Origin: Mesotaenium endlicherianum
Taxonomy: Eukaryota; Streptophyta; Zygnematophyceae; Zygnematales; Mesotaeniaceae
Direction of reading: 5' to 3'
Length of the DNA: 56,430 nucleotides
Assembly: GCA_009602735.1 (NCBI GenBank)
Contig: WELA01004388.1
Location: 430,488-486,917 of the forward strand
Of the stretch, positions 34,343-43,910 are shown piece by piece. Position 1 is the stretch's first letter; every line of letters begins with the position of its first letter. The notes under the pieces were generated by a model. That model had not been told where the DNA came from, searched no databases, and saw only the letters and a list, made by a program, of their open reading frames with translations. The translations under genes and the position numbers were made by a program.

Positions 34343-35608
34343 ATGATGCGGCAGATGGCGGACGATGCCACTGAAGCCCTCGCCACGGCCAGCACAGCCA
34401 TCACTGCCGCCGCCCTTGCCCGCGGTGCGGTCGCAACTCCTACGGCTCATCGGGGGGTCTCGGCCTCTCGAGGCGAACCGTCCGCGAGGACCGACGTCCG
34501 CGTTTGCCACGACGTGCCCGTTGGCGTGGCCATTCAGTACAGTTTGGACTCTCAGCCGCCCCCGCACGACGCCTCGCATCAGACCGGCAAGACCTGGCCT
34601 CGCCCCACGGCGTCCGAAGACGAGGCCATGCGGCAGGGAGCTCATCCTGGCAGATCCGACGACCAGTCCCTCAAAAGTGAGGAGGAGACGCACTGGGAAC
34701 GACTGCCAGAGGCTTCCGTCGAGGTCCTCAGCGCGGCGCCACCCGAGGAGCCCCTGCCAGCTGCGCCTACGGCACACAGGCAGCAAACACCTACTGGTCT
34801 GCCCGGCTTCAGCGCACCCAGCCAGCCCATGACTCACGACTGGCCCAGCAGGGCTCGCACCGACGCCGCTGGACCCAGCCGACCAGTGTCACACGACTGC
34901 TCCACGAGCCACGAGTGTCGCCGCATTGCGCGTTTGTTTGCGACGAGCCATGCTGCCGCGGCCTCTTCTAGCGCTGGCACACACTCCATACATCAGCCTG
35001 CGCCCAGGCTCAGCGTCCGCGAGCCACACCGCGCGACCCCGTCGATCTGCGCCCATCTGACCTACGGACATCGCACTTGGCCGACCATCAGGCCCGCTCG
35101 AGAGACCACTCCTCTCCGCGAGACAAGCCGCTCCCGATCGCTCACACCCCTTTGCGAGACGCGACAGGTGACTCCCCTCCGTGAGACGCGCGCCCGCTCC
35201 GTCACGCCTTCCTACGACGACAGGGACCGCACACCTCCTTACGACGACACGCGGGCCCGCAAAAACACTCCGCCATACGACGACACTCGAGATCGACGCC
35301 GCACTCCGCCCTTCCGGCCCCTCTCAGCTGGCGACGACGCTCAGTCTTCTTCCGAGGCGCATTTCGTGATGCTGGCCCCTACAGCTCCGCGCGCCAGCGT
35401 CCCTCGCAGCCACATCGCTGGCGACGGTCCCTCCGGGTCACCTCCTCCCAAGGTGGCCCGCATGGACAGCAGACCGCCCAGTCGTCACCCATTTACGGCC
35501 GCCGCACGCACACGGCTCATGGCTAATCTCCGACAGCCCCGAGACGCGCCCGTCCCACGAGTGCAGCCCCGGCCGCGAGTCCAGCTGGCCCCTCGCCGCC
35601 TGGTTTGA
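34343..35608 (+). other. Disordered Arg/Pro/Thr-rich linker with tandem repeats
   Basis: An open frame of about 420 residues between protease and methyltransferase has no recognisable domain. From about 35095 to 35320 it carries tandem repeats of the type TPxRET and TPPYDDTRxR, which would be basic/acidic low-complexity peptide. It looks like part of the same polyprotein. Confidence 0.5.
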
Positions 35609-35665
35609 TCCTCGCAGGAGGTCGAAAGCTTCGAGCGCTCCGTCTGCACAATCCCCTCTGCAGAC

Positions 35666-38106
35666 ATGCGCGCACGCCAGCGGGCCTACTTCGACCCGCA
35701 CCCCTACTTGACTCCGCGTCCCGTTCTCGACCAGCTGGCCCACGCGGCCTCGCACCAGACTGACCGCGCCCAGCGCGACAGGTGGCAGCAGCTGTGCGTA
35801 GCCTCGGCCCGACGTCAGGCCCGCGCTGTCTCTCCCACAGCCCTGCAGGATGCGCTCCTGCGATGGCGCACCTACCAGGACCACGCACGGGAGGAGCGTC
35901 CGCAGCCGCTCACTGATCGCATCCCCAGCCTTACGCGTGACTACGCAGACCGTGCTGTGGCCGCCCTCCGCATGGCGCCACATCAGCACAGCGCCGCGCG
36001 TACCTTCCCGCCGCCCGCTCAGCCCGGCACCCTTGCAATGGGGTGTCGCCCACTTCCGACTCCTATCTCCGCAGACGCTCTAGACGAGCGGCCTGGCGGC
36101 ATCGTCCTCGTCGAGCTTTTCGCCGGCATCGCCACCGGGTTACTCGCGACCTTACAGGCCGGAATCCCGGTGCGACGCTACGTCTACGTCGATCCCGGAT
36201 CTGAGGCCCAGCAGGTGGCCCGTCGCCAGATGGCGTTCGGCCACGAGCGGTTCCCTGACCTCCTTCCCGCGCACGCATTCCGCCGCGCTCAGACAGACGG
36301 GCCCATGGACATCCGCGACATCACCGTCGAGCATGTCACCCGACTTGGGCCCGTTGATCTCGTCATCGCTGATTGGGAGTGTCAGGGCTTCTCCAGAGCC
36401 GGGCGTGGCAGGGCGCTCAGCGATCCCCGCACGGCCCTCTTTTGGCACTTGCTCCGCGTCCTCAACATTGTCGAGGATCGCCAGCCGCCACACACACTCG
36501 CGTGGGTCCTGGATGAAATGAATCGACTTACCAAATAGGCAATTAACAATTAATAAAGATCTTTATATCAGCAAGTAATCTTTATGGTATTTCCGTTAAC
36601 TAGTTAAACGGCAAAGGACAATACACTAGCAGGGAATAATACTCGTTAGTCAAATGCGAGTAAACTAGCATCAATGATGCAAATCAGTAAACTCGTACAT
36701 AAGCAAGGTTAGAAGACAGTGTGTATCAATGGCTTCTCGCCTTGGATTCAGAGTTCTCTCAGTAAGCTGTACAAGAGAGTTGGCCTCGTTTCCGAATGCC
36801 GAACTCGAGAGCAATGCCTAGCATATGTACATGGAATGAGTTTACTGTTCAACGGTCAGTGCGATGGCACCGCCTACCCGGGAGTTAACCACGTTGGTAG
36901 GACCTCGGTTAACCAAATCCACCGCCATCTCCCATCATCCCGAATAGCCATCCATCATGGGGATGTCATCTGGCCATTCATCTAGCAGGTGGTACTTAGA
37001 TGCATATCAAGGCAGTTCGCTGCTACCGAGCACGGAAGTCAGCTGGCTGTCAAAGAATGTGTCAGCAAGCTGACTTAAGTTGACTTCAGCCTGCTGCTTT
37101 TGGCCGAGTCATTAAACTGATAATTATGTAAAGTCCAGCAGATTGATTACTAACTAAAGTTCAGCAGACTGATTACTAACTAAAGTTCAGCAGACTGACT
37201 ACTAACTAAAGTCTAGCAGGCTGAACTAAATTAACTATTATATTTAAATGAATATTATATCTACTAATATACTGATTCATTACACTGGAGAACATGGCCG
37301 CGCGCCACGATCGCCGTCCCGATGTTAGCGCCGACTTCGCTCTTTGCAGCAGCTACGTCGGCCGCGAGGCCGTCATCGACGCCGCCCAGATTGGTTCCTT
37401 CGCGCATCGCGTCCGCGCCTACTTCACAAACCTGGCGATGCCAGTTACTCTCGAGGCGTTGGCCGCCTCTCATCCACGGCACCCACGCACCGTTGACTCC
37501 ATCCTCGATGCCCCTCGTCTGACCCAGCGCGTGACGGCGCTACCACATCCCTCCATGGCGCAGTGTGAGGTCCTGCATGACGTCACTCGCGCGCTGCCGA
37601 CTTTTGTCAGCCGCTACGACAGCGACGCCTTCGTCGGAGATCAGCGCGGGATGGTCATCGACCTGAAGATTGACATGTTTGACAGGCCGCGTCCTGCGGA
37701 GATGGAGCGTGCCATGGGCTTCCCGCCGCATCTCACGCAGGTGGACGGTCTCACTGAGGTGAACCGTATTCGCCTTTTGGGGCAGGCGATCGACGCCAAC
37801 GTCCTCACGTGGATTCTGCTGCAGACGCACGCCTTGGCGCCTCTCTACGCCGCAGCCCGGCATCCCGAGCTACCTCGGCCTGCCGATGATATGGACGATG
37901 ACTCCACCGACGATGACAATCAGACCCCGCCAGGCCCGACGTGGCATCCTCAGCGCGCAGGGCCTGCACCGCCAGCGCGCACCCGCCCCCCCTCCCCACC
38001 GCAGCGCGGGGAGGACTCTGGTTTGCTGGGGGGGGGTCGGCGGAGAGAGGAGTCCTCACTGCGACCCAGGGAGTCTCAGTCACCTTTTCTTTTTCCTCGC
38101 TCGTAG
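35666..38106 (+). pseudogene. C5 cytosine DNA methyltransferase domain in retroelement
   Basis: Two plus-strand segments, 35666-36513 and 37290-38106, are separated by a solo LTR plus its target duplication. The frame is the same on both sides once those 776 bases are discounted. Motif I is VLVELFAGIATGL (about 36106), motif IV is DLVIADWECQGFSRAGRGR with the catalytic Cys codon at 36380-36382, followed by SDPRTALFWHLLRVLNIVE. The LTR splits the motif VI (ENV-like) Glu codon. Motif VIII is AHRVRAYF, and motifs IX/X are AEMERAMGFP and RIRLLGQAIDANVLTWIL. The family transfers methyl from S-adenosylmethionine to cytosine C5. Variations from consensus are WECQ for PPCQ, AHRVR for QxRxR and GQA for GNA. 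It is in line with the pol frame and belongs to the element. Confidence 0.85.
36514..37284 (-). mobile_element. Solo D-type LTR inside methyltransferase
   Basis: A 771-base copy of the D-type LTR, in minus orientation, is flanked by CTGGA at 36509-36513 and 37285-37289. Its right end is GATTCATTACA; the left end reads TGAAATGAATCG instead of TGTAATGAATCG. No internal retroelement sequence remains, which indicates LTR-LTR recombination after insertion. Confidence 0.93.
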
Positions 38107-39362
38107 GCAGACGGTTGCTCGCAGGCAGACGGTGCCAGGCAGCTGGCCGCAGCTACCACAGTGCAGGTACCCGCGGCAGGCCGAGCGCCAACCGCTGCAG
38201 GGCAGGTGACATCTGCAGCACCACGGTCTACTCCAGCGGAAAGAGAAGAGACTCCGACTGCAGGCCAGGCGACGCCACCAGCTCCACCGACATGGAAGCT
38301 GGGGGGGACACTCACCAAGGCGCAGGCTGCACAGCTGACGGCACTGCTGGACGGGAGGCGCAGCACCAGCTTTGCCAGCGGCATGCACGATCTCGGGCGC
38401 TACAGGGGGACCCCATGCGGATTACTCTCACGTCGCAGGAGCCCATTTTCCTGAAGCGTTATCGCTACAGCCACTTCGAGGATGGCTTGATCAGCGCGCA
38501 GACAGGCAAGCTGGAGGACAGTCGTCTCATCCGAGAGTCCTCCTCTCGCTATGCCGCACCCACGGTCATGCCAGCGAAGAAGGATGCCTCGGGCAACTGG
38601 TCCGAGAAGAGGATGTGCGGTGACTATCGTAGGCTGAACGAGGTCACCGAGCAGGACAGATATCCTATGCCGACGCCTGACGAGATCTTTGACGACATTG
38701 GCACGTGCACTTGGTTCTCGGTGCTGGATCTGCGTCAGGGCTTCAACTAGATTCCCATCGCCGAGGAGGATCAGCATAAGACGGCGATCTGGGGAGCACA
38801 CCGGCTCTACGAGTGGGTGGTGATGCCGTTCGGGTTGAAGAACGCGCCAGCTACCTTTCAGAGGGTGATGGATAAGGAGCTAGTCGGGCTGTCCTTTGCC
38901 CGATGCTACATCGATGACGTGCTCGTCTTCAGTCAGACGTTTGAGGAGCACGTGGTGCACATCACTGCCGTCTTGGATCGCTTGGAGGCCGCTGGGCTCA
39001 AGTGCCATCCAGGCAAGTGCACTTTTGGGACCCGCGAGGTGGAGTACCTTGGCCACCTGTTCTCCTCCAGCGGCTTGGCACCCCAGCTGGCAAAGATCTC
39101 GGCCACCACAGGCATCCCACCTCCTACAGATCTCTCGCAGCTGCGGGCCTTCCTCGGCATTGCCAACTACTACTGCCGCTTTGTGCCAAGATTCAGCGAG
39201 CTAGCCAAGCCGCTCAACGACTTGCTCCGCAAGGGCGTTGCCTACGTGTGGGGACCAGAGCAGCAGGCGGCATTCAATAAGCTCAAGGAGCTGCTGGTGA
39301 GCGCTCCTGTGCTTCGGCGTCCTGACTACGCGAGGCCCTTCATCCTCCACACCGACTGGTCG
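38107..39362 (+). pseudogene. pol: Reverse transcriptase (element B)
   Basis: After a linker the Ty3 RT begins (RITLTSQEPIFLKRYRYSHF) and runs through DYRRLNEVTEQDRYPMPTPD, FSVLDLRQGFN, MPFGLKNAPATFQRVM, the catalytic box CYIDDVLVFS (about 38905) and LGIANYYCRFVPRFSELAKP. Lesions are visible. A G-run frameshift near 38405 separates the pre-RT segment (LTALLDGRRS, then DLGRYRG) from RT. A TAG at 38748-38750 stands where related proteins have Gln. An assembly duplication surrounds N 39363. Confidence 0.9.
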
Positions 39363-39402
39363 NGACTACGCGAGGCCCTTCATCCTCCACACCGACTGGT
39401 CG
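39324..39402 (+). repeat. 39-bp duplication around single N (assembly join)
   Basis: The 39 bases at 39324-39362 are identical to those at 39364-39402 with one N between. Removing one copy restores the continuous RT-RNase H frame, so this is an unmerged contig overlap rather than biology. Confidence 0.9.
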
Positions 39403-39818
39403 CAGGCAGGGCTGGGCGCTGTGCTGGTGCAGGAGCATGACGTCTTCGAGCATGTGGTGGCCTACGCCAGCCGCAGCAACAACCGCGCGGAAGGCAACTA
39501 CGGCTCCTACGAGGGGGAGTGCCTGGCAGCGGTCTGGGCGATCGTGCACTTCAGGCACTATCTCCACGGCACGCACTTCCGCCTGGTCACCAACCATCAG
39601 CCACTTAAGTGGCTCATGACGTCGGAGCGCTTTACCGGCAAGTACGCACGGTGGGCGCTTATCTTGCAGGAGTACACCTTCGACGTGCACCACCGTCCAG
39701 GCTCGACCAACCTAGACGCTGACGGTCTCAGCCGTAACCCGCTGCCCTCCTCGAGAGATCTCACTGTGGCCCGCCACGATGAGGATGAGCCGGTGGCCTG
39801 GCACGCGACGGCCTTCCT
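39364..39818 (+). pseudogene. pol: RNase H (element B)
   Basis: The Ty3-type RNase H reads TDWSQAGLGAVLVQEHD, YEGECLAAVWAIVHFRHYL, TNHQPLKWLM and FDVHHRPGSTNLDADGLSR, with the acidic residues expected for removal of RNA from RNA/DNA hybrids. The domain is intact apart from the upstream N join. The frame then runs into the solo LTR at 39819 and resumes after it. Confidence 0.9.
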
Positions 39819-40530
39819 TGTAAGGTTATCAAAGTGTAGTTTGTATCTTTCCAGTATTTTATATGCATAGAGTGTGATTTTAGAAGAACTTTGGCCTTTA
39901 TTTCAAGTCATTTGGACAAGTATTGAGAAAGTTATGAATTTTGGAAGTTTTTAGTGAGTTTTTAATGTCACAGATTCTATTTAGTGACAAGGACAGGTCC
40001 AGTGACGAAAATTTCGGTTGGAGTCCAGGAAGTAGGACATTGAAACATGAGGGTTCCAGAAACTACGTACAATTGCGTAGAGTGCGAAAGTGATCGTGGA
40101 ATTTCTAGAAACTCCGTGAGGAGTTAGTGGATTGTGTAGTAGAATACTCTAGAGCGTGATTGTGTGCGTGTGAGTGTGCTAGCTTGTCCAACTAGGCAAG
40201 GTCACCTACATGGAAGGAGCCATAGGAGAAGGTTCTGGAGGTACTTTGCTAGAGAGGACACTTAGAGTTAAAGGATAAATGGGAAGCACAAGGAAGTAGA
40301 GGAGGCTTAGTCTAGTCTAACCTTCTTATCTTGTACACGACTTTTCTTAATAAAGTGAGTTCTTTTCCACTCCTCTCTCATGTAGCCCTCTAACTCTTGC
40401 AAGGGTGGCATACCACCAGGCCACTCCACCTTGTGTATGCAACTTGGAAAGGTCCTCGTGCACGCTTCCACTCGCGGGTGAGGGTGCGTGAGTGTGTATG
40501 GGCGTACTCCCCGCACCCTTCCCCCTTTCA
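39819..40530 (+). mobile_element. Solo C-type LTR inside element B pol
   Basis: A 712-base sequence starts TGTAAGGTTATC and ends CCCCCTTTCA. It is flanked by TTCCT at 39814-39818 and 40531-40535. The ends and the internal phrase AAGTATTGAGAAAGTTATGAA match the LTR of element C (TGTAAGGTCAT...CCCCTTTCA). It is a diverged relative left by LTR-LTR recombination. A possible polyadenylation signal AATAAA lies near 40350. The pol frame resumes directly after the target duplication. Confidence 0.93.
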
Positions 40531-41945
40531 TTCCTGGCCTTCACCGTGGACGGCGATGTGCGGCCCGCAGGGCTCACTAGCCTGGACATGGTCACCGTCA
40601 CCACTCGGCGATTGGCCCTGGCAGCGGCAGAGGACCAGGACAGCTGGCAGCGCGGTCCCGAGGACGTGTGGGACGACGCCCCAGTGCTGCAGTACGTCAC
40701 GGCCAAAGATTTGGCACCCGATGTCAGCGCACGCGAGCGCGACCGCATCCTCAGACGCAGCCGCGACTTCATTTTCATGGAGGGGCGCGTGCGGCGCTTG
40801 ATGGCGGACGGCTCCGTCCTGGTGGTCCCCGAGCCTGCCATACGCAGTCAGCTGGTGCGCCGAGTGCACGAGTCCCTAGGGCACTTCGGTGTCAAGCGCA
40901 CCCTCAGTCTTCTTCAGGCCAAGTACTGGTGGCACGGCATGACTAAGGTCGTCGCCGCTGTCGTCAGCAGCTGCACTCTCTGCGACCGTGTGCACTCGAG
41001 CTTCACAGCGCGCACGGTTGCCCTCAGCCCCCTTCCTATTTAGGGGCTGTTCTACAGGTGGTCGCTTGACTTGGCCGGAGAGCTGCCCAAGTCTCGCCAG
41101 GGCAACCTCTACGTCTTGGTGATGATTAAGCACATGTCCAAGTGGATCGAGCTCGTGCCCTTGCCCAGCAAGGCCAGTGAGGGGATCGCTCAGGCCTTCC
41201 TCAATCAGGTCCTTAGCCGTTTTGGCGGCTGCGCTGAGGTGCTGACCGACCAGGGCAAGGAGTTCCAGGGCAGCTTTCAGAAGCTGCTGGAGCGCTCTAT
41301 GATCGACCACCGCACCACCTCCCGCGATCATCCTCAGGCTGACGGCCTCGCCGAGCGCATGGTGCAGACCGTCAAGCTAGGATTGCGGAAGTACTGCCTT
41401 GCCCACGACCGTACCTACTGGGACGACGCCCTCCCTTGGCTGGCGATGGGGTACAGGTTCAGTAAGCAGGCCTCTCTGGCCTCTCACTCTCCCTACTTCC
41501 TTCTCTACGGCCGACAGCCCGTCCTGCCACCAGCAGCCAGGACAGTGGCCGAGAACGTCTTGGACTTGGACAGTCCCGAGACATGGAGTGCTCTTATCAG
41601 GCAGCGTGCTCAGCTCTTTCGGTGCCTGATGCCCATGGCCATGGATAACCTCAGCATCGCACAGCATCGCGACACACTGAGGTACGCCATGACTCGTGGA
41701 GGAGCCTATCATCCGCGGGTGTTGCAATTTTCCGCAGGTGACTTCGTGTACCTGCGACGCCAGACGAAGAACACCCTCGACACCAGCAGCTCGCCGCTCA
41801 TCTTGCGCGTCAAGCGTGCCTTGGCGTCAGGAGTCCTGGAGCTGGAAGGCGCAGATGGCCGTCTTGACAAGGACCACACGAAGAACTGTGGGCCATGCCA
41901 CCTTCCTAACCTGGACTTGCAGGTCCGTCCCGCGACCCGCGGCCG
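40531..41945 (+). pseudogene. pol: Integrase (element B)
   Basis: The zinc-binding HHCC part reads HESLGHFGVK...CTLCDR (about 40867-40990). The core has the first Asp in RWSLDLAGEL, the second in VLTDQGKEF and the Glu in HPQADGLAERMVQ, spacing consistent with D,D-35-E. A TAG at 41041-41043 stands where Gln is expected. The C-terminal part (FSAGDFVYLRRQTKN) follows. Instead of a chromodomain, a PHD finger follows in another frame, so a one-base indel or frameshift lies between about 41880 and 41945. Confidence 0.88.
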
Positions 41946-42143
41946 CCCAAGGACTGGGCGTGCCAGATCTGTCACAGCACTGGCCAGGAGGCCAAGATGC
42001 TGCTTTGCGACAGCTGCAACCTCGGCTTCCACACCGGCTGCCTCAACCCACCGCTGGCCCGCGTGCCAGCTGGAGACTGGTTTTGCAGAGACTGCACTGA
42101 GCTAGCCTTAGGCAGCGCACACAGCCCATCAGCTAGAGGCTGA
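41946..42143 (+). pseudogene. PHD finger at the end of element B pol
   Basis: The frame ending with TGA at 42141-42143 encodes a canonical C4HC3 zinc finger at 41961-42095: CQIC, CDSC, FHTGC and DWFCRDC, with the conserved Trp before the last Cys pair. PHD fingers read histone H3 tails. Here the finger occupies the place where chromoviruses carry a chromodomain, so a role in target-site choice is a reasonable inference. The finger is in frame 3 while integrase is in frame 1, so it needs a frameshift or reflects one indel in this copy. Confidence 0.85.
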
Positions 42144-42158
42144 GAGCTGGGGGGGGGA
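42144..42158 (+). other. Polypurine tract of element B
   Basis: The run GAGAGCTGGGGGGGGGA directly follows the PHD stop and is a likely plus-strand primer. It lies about 140 bases before the recognisable LTR start, so either the LTR begins earlier or extra sequence intervenes. Confidence 0.5.
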
Positions 42159-42290
42159 TTAAAACATTTGACGCTTGACTCCCTTTTTGGCTAAAAACAT
42201 ATTTGTATTATAGACTTCATTGCAGCAAAGCCTGCTTGTCTATTGTGTGTAGCTTATGCCGACAAGGCGCACCCGATTCCTTAACGCACG
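42159..42290 (+). repeat. Direct repeat R1 left of the B LTR
   Basis: About 130 bases starting TTAAAACATTTGACGCTTGA are repeated with small differences at 43297-43428, on the other side of the LTR. Confidence 0.85.
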
Positions 42291-42295
42291 ACAGC

Positions 42296-43286
42296 TGTCA
42301 TGATTTATTGAGTCGAGGTTGCCGCATGAAACCGAGCTCCACATGTGTGAACCATCAACCTAGGAAGGCCGACTTTGCATAGACTTTACGCATCCATACT
42401 TTGACCTTTTCTCAGTTTCCAAGTCACCAAAGTGTAGCGCGTCGAGTCACCTTCCGAATGGCACCGGGTTCGCGTCATTTGGTCATGTATCGCGCGAGAT
42501 ATGAGCGATCTAGTCCGCGTCACCTACCGGCCCCTAGCGGATCCTCACCAAAGGGCAATTTGTGTTTCAATGTGCACATTCTTGCCTATTCGTGACCCCC
42601 TAAAACCCCTAGCTTGTGCGTACAAATCCGCGAGCCCCTTAGCCTACATAAGCTTTGCATTTCCATAGTATATGTGCATCATTGAGGCTATAACTTGGTG
42701 ACTGCATCACCTACTCCTAGAGGAAGCTTCCTCAATTTTCAGATCCACTTTTGAGGCGCTATCTAGGTAGAAGCATCCAAGGTAAGCTCGGCTAATGAGG
42801 GACATGTAGCATATCCTACGCACCTTGCTTTGATTGGTTTGAGTTATGCTTAGCCTATAGGAGTGCTAGTACATGCCTTGTACACATTAGTGGACATAGG
42901 AGAGCCTCCTAGAGTGACTACATGCATTGGATCCGCCGCGTAACCCCCCGGATTTCCAGGAGTATAAATACTAGAGATGTCCCTAGAAGAGACATCTTTT
43001 AGAAGTCCATTATGCCAGGTGTAAGTAACAGAGATTATCAGTGAAGCTTACACTTTTATCTCTTGTGTTTTCAGGACCACTTAGTTACTCTCTTGTGAGG
43101 AGCAAGCCCTCCAGGCTTCCAGTCACTTGAAGAACTTCACAAGTGGTGAGCAAAGTCACAGCTTAAACCCTTGCCATAGGACTACTCTGAAGATCATGAT
43201 GTGCTTCCAGTGATCTTTTGGGCCATACTTCATTAGTTGTTTTCCTACCAGAGTACGGTCTTGAGGTGCTCACTCTGGAGAGTACA
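42296..43286 (+). repeat. LTR at the 3' end of element B
   Basis: It starts TGTCATGATT and ends GAGAGTACA. It aligns with the minus-strand 5' LTR of element A along about 1 kb, for example CACAAGTGGTGAGCAAAGTC and GATGTGCTTCCAGTGATC. A TATA box (TATAAATA) at about 42963-42970 is a plausible element promoter. Confidence 0.8.
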
Positions 43287-43296
43287 CTTCCCTTGA

Positions 43297-43428
43297 TTAA
43301 AACATTTGACGCTTGACTCCCTTTTTGGCTATACAGCCATTTGTATTATAGACTTTATTGCAGCAAAGCCTGCTTGTCTTCTGTGTGTTGCTTATGCCGA
43401 CAAGGCGCACCCGACAACTTAACACTCG
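43297..43428 (+). repeat. Direct repeat R2 right of the B LTR
   Basis: A second copy of the R1 sequence, again starting TTAAAACATTTGACGC and containing GCTTATGCCGACAAGGCGCA. It begins 10 bases after the LTR and breaks off near 43428. Confidence 0.85.
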
Positions 43429-43910
43429 ACACAAGTAACAAGAACAAGCGAGCATGGAATCAAGGTCATGAAGACGAGGCAAAGAAACTTACACTAATGA
43501 TTAGCAGATGCAGAATGAAAAACAAGAGGCTACAGAGCTGTTAAGTAGGCCTCAGGGTTCGGCTTGTAAAGATTCGTGGCTGCACTATACCGAAGCAGAT
43601 GCGTATGTGCAAGAGAGGGATATTGGAACAATGTCATGGTGACCATTAGTGAAACTTTCACTTTCTTTTATGTTCCCGCCGTTGCTGTTAAAACTTGTCT
43701 GCATGTACTGTCACGTTTCATCCCGTTGATCGACGACAATTTTAAACTAACAGGTCAAACGGAGCGTGCAGTGCCAGACGTGAATGCGTCGGCGCGTCAC
43801 TGGGCGGCGCGCACGAATTGAAAATTATCCGCACGCTTATTACGTGCGTACTGGTTCAGTACGCTTAATTATGCGTACGAAGGTCGGCCTGTACGGCGTA
43901 CGACGTAACC
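43429..43910. other. Unassigned sequence between elements B and C
   Basis: No ORF of note. The last 80 bases contain repeated GTACG/CGTAC words with local dyad symmetry (about 43835-43905), ending where homology to the C-type LTR begins. Confidence 0.4.

Larger units (their letters stand above)
31127..43286 (+). mobile_element. Element B: Ty3/gypsy retroelement with DNA methyltransferase and PHD finger
   Basis: Order on the plus strand: gag with two zinc knuckles, aspartic protease, disordered linker, C5 cytosine methyltransferase, RT, RNase H, integrase, PHD finger, purine tract, LTR. It is GC-rich, unlike the flanking D and C elements. The 5' LTR and first gag codons are lost at the junction with element D. 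Two solo LTRs of other families sit inside it (36514-37284 and 39819-40530), each with a 5-bp target duplication. Nonsense codons, frameshifts and several single-N joins show it is dead as it stands. Element A is a second copy of its 5' end. Confidence 0.85.
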
